Below are positions 49,756 through 61,885 of a stretch of DNA of 64,000 nt, piece by piece. Position 1 is the stretch's first letter, and the number at the start of each line of letters is the position of its first letter. The notes beneath the pieces are model-generated. The model searched no databases and was not told the DNA's origin. It saw only the letters and a list, made by a program, of their open reading frames with translations. Source of the stretch: Cyanoderma ruficeps (taxonomy: Eukaryota > Chordata > Aves > Passeriformes > Timaliidae); assembly GCA_008694505.1 (NCBI GenBank), contig VZDJ01006585.1, positions 10,426,847-10,490,846 of the forward strand, in the 5' to 3' direction. The position numbers and the translations under genes are program-made.

Positions 49756-52700
49756 TAGTTCTAATGAAATATTTTCTTTGGGTTAAAACCCCTGAAGTTT
49801 GTCATTTCATATCTACTTGTCATTCACTCCAACATTTTCTTTCCATCAGAGGCTAAGACGGCAATGTGGCAAGACTTCTGGCATGTGATTATGTTTCAGC
49901 AGAAGGATCACTGACCAATTGAATTTCATATAGTACTTATTTTATTGCTGTTGAATAGGTTGTAAAATTTGTAGCTTAGTAGCAAATGAATGTGGAGGCT
50001 TACCTGAACATACAGCAGATGAATGTTGCTATATTTTAATTAAAATGTTATATTCTGACCACCTTAATCTCATGAATACAATTAACAGAACAGATGTGTG
50101 CTTAACATTTTGAAGAGTAAGATTTTTCTCTGTTTCTCTGGGACTAGATTTTTCTTTGATTTTGGTTTGTTTCATAATCATAAAAACTGTTGTTGCCAGT
50201 TGAGTATTGGACAAAAGCAAATTTCTGTACTTTTGCTAATGTCTAGAGAATATGTAATAAAGGTACCTAAAATTTTTATCAATTTTCAGAGGAAAGTGCA
50301 GAAGAAAAATACATTTTTAAACCATATTTTAACATTGCTCAAATGTAGTAGCTGTTGCATAAATCAAGAAAGCAATTATTAAAGGTAGAGCATTTTTTTA
50401 TTATTACTTGTAAAGGCATACTTCAGAAAGCAACCATAAAATGCTGAAAGGAAAATAAAGTCAGGAATACTATTCCTGCTTTATTTCAAAAATCAAAAAT
50501 AAAACCAAACAAAAATCTAACCCTCATGTTTGCCTGAAGCATAACCAATTTGGCAAACAGATTTGTTTTCACTTCTGTACAACATTTGTTTAATGCTTTT
50601 TACTAATGAATGTGTATTTATGAAAAGGCAGTATATCATTCAAAAATAAACTGAAGCAAGCTTTGGCAATATATCAAGGCTGCATGCCATTTATTAATCT
50701 CTTGGATAAATGCTGCTTCATTTTAAGGCTAGGAATTAATTAATTGCATTCTGTGCCACCTATAGAGAAGAGATACACTTTATAGAAATTCCTTTCATAG
50801 ATAAATGAATATGCATCTCTAATTTTTTCCTTGGGAAAGATTCCTGGCTGCAGTCCTCTAGCTGGGGGAACATTCAGTTTTCTGTCTAAGAACAATATCA
50901 CACTTCTTTCCTTCCAGTTCATGGCACTTGAATGTCATACCCTTCATGAAAGCAAAGGATACAAAGCAGTTACAAATATTTGTGAAGACAATAGCAGGCA
51001 ATATCTCTCTTCCTTGCAAGTTGCAAATACTAATATATTCGCCAATTATAGCTCACAACAAAGAGAAAATTGCACTTCCGTACCTTGAGACCAGAGCTGT
51101 TTTATTACTGCTGCATTTTATTCAGGATGATCTAAACCAGGTTTTTACTCTAATGAATACCACAGGCCAAGTTTTCAACAGCTTTAAGTCTGCTGGGCAT
51201 ATGGTGGCACTGCATTTCTTTGTACAAATACTATCTTCAATTCTCTGTAGCAACCTGGGGCAGCGTTTGTGTGGAAATACCACTGTAAGTGGAATATCTG
51301 TTAGACTGTTAGACAAAGAAGGTCATTTCAATGTTGATGATGTTTGAGCTTGAGAGCTCTACATCTCTCCTCAAGTACAAATTTTCAAGGTTGTAATTAC
51401 TATTGCCACAGAATGTGATGACTTTTCCTTCTCAAGATTTTCTACTACTTTCTAGTACTTATTTAAATTACATCTTCATTTTATTCGATTCAGCATCAAT
51501 GAAACAAAATGTCTGTCACCTTGTTAGGCAATTTTTCTTTTTTTTCATGCTGTTTTTATAAAACTTTATTCAAAATCAGTTACGTGGGGATATAATTTTT
51601 CAAGTAGAACTAAATGTTTGTTTTGAAATGTATCATGATCTATTTGACTTCTGTATTTTTCAAAGCTGCTGATTAACAGTACAAGAAAATCTTGCTGTTA
51701 TAGCTTCCTTTGCACATTAGCAACACTGGCTTGCTGTTTTTGTTGCCAAGTATTGCACCAATTCCAGTGATGTGATTGAAAAATAGACTGCAAAATTTAT
51801 TGAAATGAATTTTTTGGGAAAAAAGTGACATAGTAATTTATTAAATGCATTCTTGACTGTGATGGTGTAAAAAGTCTTAGCCATCTGCTTACACAGTAGC
51901 TATATATCTGTCTGGACTTAAAATGAAGGTATTAGTAAAGTTTGAAAAAAAAGAGTTGAAAAACAGTGTTCTCGTAATGACCCCAACTTTGCACCTTAAT
52001 CTTCAATCTCTATCTCTGTATTTAAAAATGCATTGTTATTGTATAACTTGGGTTTCTTATGCATGAAAAAAACCAAATCTGATAAAAATAACGAGCAAGA
52101 ATTCTAATCCTGGTATTTGTTTAAGGAGCAGACTTCTTTTTATACTTAAAGACATTTGTTCAAGTCCAGTCCACATGGTAGCCACTGAAAATAATTATCT
52201 TTGAATGATTAATGAGAAATGAATTGGTAGTCTCAGTCCATTTCCCAGCACAAATCATAAAACTCAACATCAAAACCATGCTAATTAATTATGCCAGTAC
52301 AGAAACCAAGATTTAAATGTTCTTGAATGAAACTACTTTAAGTTCTGAAACTGTACTGCCAATTCATGACTGAGGAATTTCTGAATTTGAATTGGCTCTC
52401 CTACTCCTACAGTTGCTGCATTTACTTACTTCAGATTGACATATTTCTTAACCAGGGGCTTCACATTTAATTTATTTTTCATTCTGAACTATAGATTGAA
52501 TTTTTATTTTCAAAGTATTTATGGATGCTGTAATAAAAAAAGCATATGACACGTTGTGTACAAAAAAGCCTTTCATAGACAATTGTGGTCAGTATCTGGC
52601 TATTTTTTTTATTTATGTTACTATATAAGCCTTTATTAAGCAGGTGGACTCCAGATGGAGAATACCCACTGGCTCAAGAAATGGATAGAATTAAGGTGAA

Positions 52701-54891
52701 TTAGCCATTCTGTCCAGTCCCTTCATACAGATCAGGTTACTCCAGGTTCTCTCTGCAGCTCGGTTTCCCACACCAGAGAAGAGAGAAAATGTTTACATTC
52801 TGAAATATTGAAAGCCTCTTTAAAATGTAGGCCAAATGAGATTTTGAGGAATAATTAATTAGTAAAGAAACTAAATACTCAGTCTTCTTGAGATATATAT
52901 ATATGCTTTTTTTTTTTCACAGGTGCTTGGACCTACACACGATGGTGGAGAGAGGAGGGAAATATGATTGCAATTATGTTTGTTCTAGTTAACTGTATTA
53001 TAAATAAATTCATACTCACAGGTCCAAACAGTCCAGGAGATTAGGTTCTGTGGCTATCTTACTCTGGGATGCAAATTTTAACTTGAAAAAAGCTAACAGT
53101 GTTTTGGTCTTTTTCACCTGGAATTTCTGGCCTGAATTCTGTATTTCCTGCATAGGTGACAAAACCCTCTTGGGAAGAGGAAAAAAAAACCTCAATGCAA
53201 CAGAAAACCCCTGCCCAAAAACACAAAAAAACCCAGCCCAAACTGCTGTAGCTTTCACATTCAGCAAAGGCTTTTATGCCTTAGGACAGAATAAAGGATA
53301 TGTAACTCATTGTTAGATTGCAAGAAGATTAAAAGAAAGCTCTCTACTGAGAGCCTGTATAATGATGGCTCCAAGGACACACAAGGAATTTGTTCCACAT
53401 GTACGCATCAGGGTTTGTTAATTTTGCTATCACCCACAGGGACTATTCTCTTTCAGCTGGTATTTAAAAAAAAATTATCAGAGATAAGGAGATGAGTCTT
53501 ATTTCTCGTTTTGAAGAATAAGTTAATGGCAGATCACACACAATGTTTATAGAACTAGTTTTCTGAAAAGAAATTTGGGGCAAATTTTCAGTTTGAAATA
53601 CAGAAATGTATGGTATTTCCCTTTCAGTGAATTCATTGCAACTCAGCAATTTCATGACTTTGACAAGTGTCAAAGGGGATGTACAACAGCATAAGAATAT
53701 CAGTGTCACACTTGAATGAAGCTTCTTGATATATCATCCATGACACCTAATTTATTTTTGAAAATTCTCAAGACAAAATTTTAAAGCTAGAGATATATTT
53801 GAGGGGTTTTGTGAGACTTTTTCTGTTTTGTACTATTTCCAATAACCTACAGAATTTGCTCTGTTACAGTGGAAGAGAAGAAATTGAAAGAAAACTATAA
53901 AGTTTAAAAGCCATTCTGAGGGGCTGGAGAATCAAAGATAATTAGTTCATTTATGACCACTGTGTAAAGGGTAAAATGCATACTAGGAAAGAGAGAAAGA
54001 ACTTAGGAGATTTTGCAGGAAATTATCCTTTTGAGATATATCTATCTAACTTCACAGAAAAACAACATATGCATATTGTTTACTGGATTTGAATTATCTT
54101 TTCACTCCTTCTGTTTAAATGCTTTATAAAATTAAGATTCATGTAAGATATCAGAAAGGGATGGTCATTGGTTATTTCATGTATCTCCAGGTATTTTTCC
54201 CAGAGTAAGTAGAACATTATACGAATGTTGGAGACAAATGGAACTTTCCTATGTGTCCAACACAGGGCAGTCCCAGATCCTCCTCACCCTTGCCTGGGCC
54301 TGACAGAGGCAAGCCTGGGCACCTTCATCCTATAAACAAAGTAAGAAACCAGTATGGTTACAAAAGCAAAATAAAAAAATAAAACTTCTGAAAGAATGTG
54401 AAAAAAAATTAGCACCAGCCACCAAGACGAAAAATTTAAAACCAGAGCCATTCATGTTGTTGAGAACCTTGCACACAGCAGCTCCTTATATCCTTTAAGA
54501 GGTAACTGGCCATGATTATGGGTTTTACATGATCAAAGCAGAGCCAGTAGGAGACAGTTGTTCAGCAAACCATAGGGAAAACATTTCAAAAGATCATTTG
54601 TTTTGAAAGAGCTCAGTGCAAAAGAAGCAAGAAAAAACCCCTTATATTTTCTGTAGCTTTCAGGCATCTGATTGTAAACTTATGATAGTGTTAGTATACT
54701 GGTGCTTTTGCTATTGATCCTCAATAGCTGGGAAAAAATTACTTTACAAAGTCTTTAGAATCATAATAATTTCAATTTCACTCAAAAATTCCTCTGATAG
54801 ACTTTTTATCTCAAAAAGAAATTAATGGACCTTTTTGAAAATACTCTTCCTTGTTTGCATTGATGTTGACTGTGATTGTTTAACTGTCTAG

Positions 54892-54944
54892 ACAAAAAAC
54901 AAAACAAAACAAACAAACAAACAAAAAACCACCACCAAAAAAAC
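54892..54944. repeat. (CAAAA)n/(CAAA)n simple repeat
   Basis: A-rich units of CAAAA passing into CAAA and ACC units; no adjoining element body seen. Confidence 0.88.
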
Positions 54945-57900
54945 CTCTTCTAACATGACCAGGGGCTGTTATCTAACAGCCTTCTGTTGAAGTGTGCATG
55001 AAGAAGAAAAACTGGAATGAAATACCTCCAAAAGTACAATGATGCACAACAAAAAGGAATCCTAATTTCAGGAACATTCTCTGAAGATGGTGAGAAAGTT
55101 TATTGCATAACAGGTTGTTTGGAAGAGAAGAAGGTAAAAAAAATAAAAGTTGACATGGGTGACAGGGAAAAAGAAAAAAACTGTACTTTTTGTGTTTGGG
55201 TCTTATGTATATGAGTTATTTCAGGTCTGAGATAATACAGGCAGAAAACAAATATGTTCTTCACTGACATTCTATTGATACTACCAGGTGAGTCATTTCA
55301 TATTTTATATAGCCCTGCTGATAAATCAATGAAATTCTGCTTCAGCAAGTCAATATACACTGAAATGTTGCAATTAAGTTTTAGGTTGTACTACAGAAAT
55401 GCACATGTTGGATGAATATTGAGCCAGTATTTATAAGGAAATGAGTGGACAGGCATGAAATACATAGTTCCATACACATCATCAGATAAAGGTATCCGCA
55501 GTAGCTGAACAATGCATTTTCTTATAACTCTTCAGTGAATTTGTGTTAAAAAAAGCAAAGAACATTAATAGAGCTATGAAAAAAATAAGATTGAAAGAAA
55601 TTTGAAAATATTAACTACTCCATTCCTGTAATGCAACATGAACTATATTTTTCCTATTTTTACAAAACATTTATTTATATTTTACAGATTTCCATTAAGG
55701 AAGGTTTGGAGCATGTGTCCTTCTGCCCCAGTCTATTAAAAATGCTATACAGTTTTTATGAACTGAGAAGTTCTGTTTGAAGTTTGTTCTTTTATCTTTT
55801 CCACAGTTAGTTGTCTATACATCTGCGGTCAAATTCTTTTAGGAAGGGGTAGGTAAATGTCAGTGTTGCCAAACCTGAAATGGGCACCAGCACCCCATTA
55901 CTGAGATGTCTCTGTGTGTCAGCACTTTCCTCTCTGGCATTTCTACTTGTGGAAATAGGTATATGTGGAAATAGTCAGACAATTCTGGTTTATTACCCTG
56001 ACTTACACTGCAGAGATGACATGCAAGGCTGCCCAATGGTTATCCCCAAATAGTACCAATCAAAAAACTTGCCATCTCTTTCCCATTTCTTGACTCTCCT
56101 TCTAGCTGTCCTCATAGCTCCCTTTCTCCTTCCTGGTCTTCTCTCAAGCATGTTACTCTCATTTAATTAATTTTCCCCTTCAGTCTCAGTTTTGCTGTAT
56201 ATGTACCCAAATTTTCTATTTCTTATACCATTACCAAGGTAATATCTGACCTTTAAGGTATTACAGATCTAGTTAGTAAGGCGCTGTTGACATCAGAAAA
56301 TTCTACTTCTATAAAGGTCCCCAGTATCCCCTGCCAGCAGTCTGTGATATTTAGTCAGTTCTCACATAACTGCCCCCTAAGCAACTGTGAAATGTGATGG
56401 TCCTTCATAGTGCAATCATTAACATTTGCCAGCTGCTGCACTGTTATCTATTATACCCAAAATTTTTTCACGACACAACCAGTAGTTTTTCATATCCTGT
56501 TCACCTGGCTTAATATCAGGCCAGGTCATAGTCAGTGACTCACACACTTACCTATCTCTGTAGCATAACATTTTTCTCCTTTATTGGTGGTAGAGGACAT
56601 GTGACGTTCATAATACTAATATTTAGCCAAAAAGAATGCAAAGCTTCTAAATTCTGCGACTCTAGTCTCAACAAGAATGTCTATAGCTTCACCACAGCAT
56701 AGAGCATTTCTTATTACCAGCTCAGTGAGAAATATAATTTTTGTCTTTATACATTTAAAGCATGTTAAAATATACCAAATATCCAACTCTCTCTTAGCTC
56801 CAACAATGCCTTTCTATGGTTCATTAACTACAGCACAAAAAATATTAGCAAATGGCTTCAGATGCATTCTTTTGAATTTATGTAAAATCACTAGGATATC
56901 AACTGCAGCTATCACACTGTTTATGATGTGTGATACTTCCATAAAGACAAATTTTCTCAGCAAGCAGAACCAGAGATGTCCTGTAGTATGTGCAGCAAAA
57001 TTGGTTTTGTTGATTAGTTAGGTCATGCAGTAAACAAAACATTGAGTTCTCAACCAAAACCTCAGGCTGTGAAAGTCACTTTACAGTTAAGTTCACAGAT
57101 AAATGTGGTTATAATACTTATGACTTACTGTAAATATTCTCTAACCACCTTATTGTTCCAGCACTGTTACCTTAAATTTTGCCTATGCTTATGGCATAGA
57201 TCTCAGTACTCATCAAATAAAAAAGACACATAAAATATGATATATTAAACTACTGTTGAATATCTACTATTTCAATGAAATGGTGCAAAAAATAAAATCA
57301 GTATTCTGCCCATCAAGGCAAAAATACATAATTTTAAATAGAAGTAGTTTAGATTGTTTTCTTTACATGTATGTCTTCAGCAGTACCTAAATAAAACTTT
57401 GCATAAAACTTCTTTTGTACTTTTGTTTTTGGGATCATGGTTAGAAACTAAGCAGGAAGGGAAAGACCTTGAGAAAGAACTATCTTCCACAGTTCTCTTC
57501 TGGTCAGAGACTACAAACCAGTAAGTCAAGGAAGGCTGCTTGCTTTCTCTCCAAACAAGAGGCTGAGAAAGTACTAACAATTCTGGAGAAAGGTGAAAGA
57601 TTTACCATCAAATTATAACTAACATCATTAGACTAGATCTGTATTTCCCCATCTGTGGGAAACCTGGTATCCAAGACCCAGAATGGTATAAAGATCTATT
57701 GATGTATTGTAGGAAATGTTCAGAGGGATGGCTGAACAGGTTTTTGATTCTAAAAATTTTGAGAAACTAAAGTCAAAGTTATAGCAAAACAAAGAATTAT
57801 CTCTGTGATTTTCAAGTATCTTTCTATATATATCAAGTAGTATAGTTTAAAACAAATTAGGATTTGTAATCTGTGGATTTATTAACATGAATTATCAATG

Positions 57901-58984
57901 CAATTCATCAGTAGTCAGTAAACTATACATCCATGATCAATATCAGCCATAAGACAAATAAATGCCAATACTATGAACTGACAAAATATTAATAAATAAA
58001 CGCTGTTGTCTAAAGACTCTTCCACAGCTATCTAGAAAAATATTTTTTATCACTATTCAGTTCCAACGATTTTTTCCAGTTACATCCACATTTCAAACAA
58101 TTTATAGATGTGGTAAAACCCCTCTTCACACTTTCAATGCATAGAAGGCTTTAAGGACAGTCACTTCCATGGGGGAAAGAATGAGAGGGGGCTGAGTTTA
58201 CAGTGAGTAGTCAGCATCTCAAATAATTTGCTAGGAGAGATGTGATGATTAATGATGGCTTCTAATTTCTTGGTCCTCAATCAGATTGGAAAATTTTTTT
58301 CATGTTGCTAACATACCTTGTTTTTCTTCGTTGTTCTACGAGTCCATCTTGCATCTGAATTTACTGGGTATCAAATTCATAGTATTTTATGTATGTTAAT
58401 GTAAGTAATGCATCAAACAATTTAATATAAGTGGAAATAAACAATAACCATCTATTTATCTAACTGCATTCAGGTAATTTATTCTTTTTTTCCAGGTCAA
58501 TAGCTAAAATAAATCGAAAAACATCTGGGTTGGAACCAAGGGAAGGATCTTTTGAATTCCAGCATTTTTTCCAATCCATTCCATGAGCTGAAAATATTTT
58601 GCAGAATAAAAGCCAAATGAAGCTTAAATCAGGAGTGAGATAAAGAGCCAAAAGGCCTTTATTTTAAAATCTTCAGAATTATAAAAATTCAAAATAAAAT
58701 GCCTGTCTCCTGGAGTAGAATTTGAAAGACAAGCATCTTTGTTTCATAAATAGAAAATGGGCAAAGCTTCTAGTTTACTAATGCTATTCACAACTTACAG
58801 GACCATACTACAAAAATGCCAAAATCAGTCAATGAAAAGTATGCCACAGGGTGTTTTTTTTTTTTCTCTTCAGCCCAAAACTCACATTCATTACATATAA
58901 GAGTATTTTACATTGAAAATCCTAAAAAAGGAACCATTCCCTCATTTTCTTCTTTTAAGAATAGGGAGGCATGTAAAGAAAGAT

Positions 58985-59275
58985 GTAAGAGACAGGAGTG
59001 CTATTCAAAGAGATCTCAACAAGGTGGAGAAGTGGGCTGCCAGGAATGAAAACTACAAAGGGAATTGTAGAGTCCTGCACCTGGAGAGGCATAACCCAAC
59101 ACATCAATACAAGCTGGAGTCAACTGGCAGGAAAGCATCTTTTCAATGAAGGATCTGGGAACTGAGCATGAATATGAGCCATGAATTGCCTATGGAGGGA
59201 AAAAGATCAGCTGTGCTCTGGGCATCTATAGCAAGATGGTGGACACAGCAGGAAGGAACATCTTTAAAATCCACT
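58985..59275 (+). mobile_element. CR1 LINE fragment (ORF2, reverse transcriptase 3' part)
   Basis: Recognised by CTCAACAAGGTGGAGAAGTG, GGGCTGCCAGGAATGAAAAC, GTCCTGCACCTGGAGAGGCA and TGGCAGGAAAGCATCTTTTC, all CR1 ORF2 landmarks in the right order. Similarity fades after about 59275. The copy is diverged and has no usable frame. Confidence 0.85.
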
Positions 59276-59447
59276 GTCCGATATTCAAAAATAAAAAATG
59301 CTATAGATGTGCCACAGCTGGTACCAAGCAGTTTTCGTCCTTTAAGAAGAACTCCATGATTGGACAACCTTGCCACCGACAAAAAATTATTTCATAAAAT
59401 CAAGGTTTAAAATACCAGTAAGTCCAAACACTGTGCTTCTTTTTAGG
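59276..59447. other. Spacer, nothing recognised
   Basis: Possibly the decayed continuation of the preceding CR1 piece; no clear landmark. Confidence 0.4.
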
Positions 59448-59605
59448 TGGGTGGTTTTTTTTGTTTGTTTGTTTGTTGGGTTTTTTTTGGGTTCTTTTTG
59501 ATTGGTTGGTTGGTTAGTTGCTTTAGTTTTGTTTGGTTTTTTGTTTTGTTTTGTTTGTTTACGTTTGATTTGTTTAGTTTTTTTATTTTGTTTTTATTCT
59601 CTGTA
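59448..59605. repeat. (GTTT)n-type low-complexity tract
   Basis: About 150 bases of GTTT, GGTT and T runs. The 75-codon F/V/L-rich frame here is a translation of this repeat. Confidence 0.85.
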
Positions 59606-60769
59606 ACTGCAATGTATTTCTTGGTAGTCCTTTCTGCCTACTGCTTTGTCTTCCATTTTATACTGTTAAAATAATGCATGATGGCATTGATTTTAGTAGA
59701 ATATGGGTCAAATCAATAAAATATCTATTTATCATCAAATTTATTAACACTAAAAACGCCTTTTTTTTTTTTTTAATTTAAATTAACTTCACAGGTATTT
59801 TCCACAATCCAAAAATTTGTAACTGAAGATTTGTGGCTTGGCTGCAGGAAATGTGTCTGTTTCTATATAGTGACTGACTTCATACAATACTTTTTCTATG
59901 GAATGAGATTCAAAAATGTATACCTATCCAGGAATGAGTCAGGATATAATTTCATCTTAGTATTTATTCTAATTCACTTTTAATCATTCAAGATAGATGA
60001 TATTCCATTTCACCAAGTCTGGCATTTCTCTACGAAGGAACTGACTTCAAACTTTCATTTCTCTCCATGAGCTTCTCAATTTAGTAATTGGCAAGATTTT
60101 ATTTGTCATGTGGATGGATTAAACAAATCTTCTTTTTAGAAAACTAACAAAATAAATCATGCTGGTTTAGGGAAAACAGAAATCTAAATAAGCCTCATTA
60201 AAATGACCAAATTTTAATTGTGCGTTTTATTTAGGTGTAGTCAAAGATCCCAAGCTTCATGACGTGCTTGATCTCACTAAAATGACTAGAAGCTTGCCTC
60301 TTCTGAGCATCTTCAAAAATCATTTGCTCTCTCTTCCTCAGTGAATATACCTTTATGAAAGGTATAATTTCTATAAACCATACTCCATCAAATCAATGAA
60401 TCTTGAAATGCCTTAGGACTTCAGTAGTATACTCTCCAGTATACAACATTCCCATGCAAAAATAAAGTTTCAAAATATTTTGACCATTGATTTTTTGTCA
60501 CAGCCATTATCCAATTACTCATTTACAGTGCCATGATATAGTCTTGTCCTCCTGCTATTAACTCAGAAATAGTTTATTTTTTTCAACATTTTAGCTTCAG
60601 GAACAGAAACAGAGACTCCTGTGACAGTAAAGCCTGCAAGTTCATGTTTTCTGGCACCAGGAAAACAGCGCCTGTTCCATCTGCAGAGTCCTAACTACAG
60701 AATAGGGTCCATGCCTTGATTGCAGAAAAGGATCCTCTGGAACATGGAAACCTGGATATTTTTCTCATC
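59606..60769. other. Unique AT-rich non-coding DNA
   Basis: No gene recognised. The last 170 bases are less AT-rich and could be a decayed upstream part of the following CR1, but I cannot align them with confidence. Confidence 0.5.
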
Positions 60770-61885
60770 AGTCCTGCCAGAGAGGAGAGAAAGGGCTAAT
60801 AGCTGATTGTGCAGCAGGTGTCAGAAACAAGGTTTTGGTTGGAATAATCATGTGGAATAGGGGAAAAGAGGGAATTGTTCTTTATGTGCAAGAGAAGCAG
60901 GAATGCGTGGAGGTTTGTGTAGGGACAGATGATGAGCCAGCCGAAACTTTATGAGTCAGGGCGGACAAGCAGAGGAGCAGGGGTGATGTGATATTGCAGT
61001 TATCTGCTGCAGACTGCCTAATCACAAAGAAATAGGTATATCACAGTCACAGTCTTTGATCCTCATGTGTGGCATAACCATCCTGAATTCTCCTGGAAGG
61101 ATAGCACAGAAAGACACAAGCAATTCAGGAGTATGTTGACAATATCTTCCTGTCACATGTGGTTGAGGAACTGATAAATGAAGACATGATGCTGGTCCTG
61201 AAACTTACAAACAAAAACGCAGTATTGAATGTGTGAATGCTGAAGGCAGCTTTGGCTGCTGCAACAATATGATCTCCTGAGAAGAGGGAGAAAAAATAAG
61301 ACAACATATTGCTGCATTTCAGGAGATCACACTTTGGACTCTTCAGGAAATATCTTTTAAGAACCCCCTAAGACATGGCATGAGGGAAAGAAGGCTCCGT
61401 AGAGGAATCTGAACCAGTGGTCATAGGCCAATTGAATGAGGTTCTACAAGGTCAAGTGCAGCAATTTGCCCTTCGGTCACAACAACCTCATGCAACAATA
61501 CAGCTTGAGGAAGGGTGGTTGGAAAGGTGCCCAGTGGAGAAGGACCTGGGGGTGCAGGTGAACAGCTGGCTGAACATGATTCAGCATGTGCCCAGGTGGC
61601 CAAGAAGGCCAAGGGCATCCTGGCCTGTATCAGAAATAGTGTGGCCAGCAGGACCAGGGCAGTGATTGTGCCCCTGTACTTGCCACTGTTGAGGTCATAC
61701 CTCAAATACCGTGTCCAGCTCTCGGTCCGTCACTACAGGAAGGATACTGAGGTGCTGGAGTGTATCCAGAGGAAGGGCAACAGAGCTGATGAAGGGTTGG
61801 GGGCAGGAATCTTATAATGAGTAACTGAAGGAACTGGGAAGCTGAGGGAAGGCCTCATGACTCACTACAACTGGCAGTTGTTGGA
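60770..61885 (+). mobile_element. CR1 LINE with a large internal deletion
   Basis: The first part (to about 61370) is the CR1 ORF2 endonuclease region: GCAGCAGGTGTCAGAAACAA, GGAATTGTTCTTTATGTGCA, GATGATGAGCCAGCCGAAAC, then CATCCTGAATTCTCCTGGAA (decayed HPD..W segment) and CAGGAGATCACACTTTGGAC. The second part (from about 61400) jumps to the far end of the reverse transcriptase: GTTCTACAAGGTCAAGTGCA, CAGTGGAGAAGGACCTGGGG and AGTGTGGCCAGCAGGACCAG. The catalytic reverse transcriptase between them is missing, and the 3' end is lost after about 61885. Frames are broken. It could be one deleted insertion or two adjacent insertions in the same orientation. Confidence 0.88.
61515..61817 (+). pseudogene. 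CR1 ORF2 remnant (end of reverse transcriptase)
   Basis: A 100-codon open stretch shows the CR1-typical order AQVAKKAKGILACIRNSVAS, RTRAVIVPLYLPLL and ECIQRKGNRADEGL. The start codon is incidental and a frameshift separates this from the upstream part, which is open in another frame. No catalytic residues are included. Confidence 0.8.

Larger units (their letters stand above)
42695..58984. other. Unique AT-rich non-coding DNA
   Basis: Sixteen kilobases with no recognised transposon body, RNA gene or coding gene. The longest frames (123 and 139 codons) match no family known to me and have unremarkable composition. Local items are a hairpin with repeats at 45615-45695, an (ATC)n tract at 49727-49755, a (CAAAA/CAAA)n tract at 54892-54944 and T or A runs near 44646-44662 and 52906-52917. 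A block at about 48970-49300 is GC-richer than its surroundings but unidentified. Confidence 0.5.

Noticed and set aside
50831..51347. Overlapping frames of 85 and 139 codons, the longest outside repeats in this part
   Set aside because: No recognisable domain, no splice context I can support and ordinary composition; lengths are compatible with chance in 64 kb.
59447..59674. 75-codon hydrophobic frame resembling a membrane protein
   Set aside because: It translates a GTTT-type low-complexity tract; the F, V and L content follows from the repeat.
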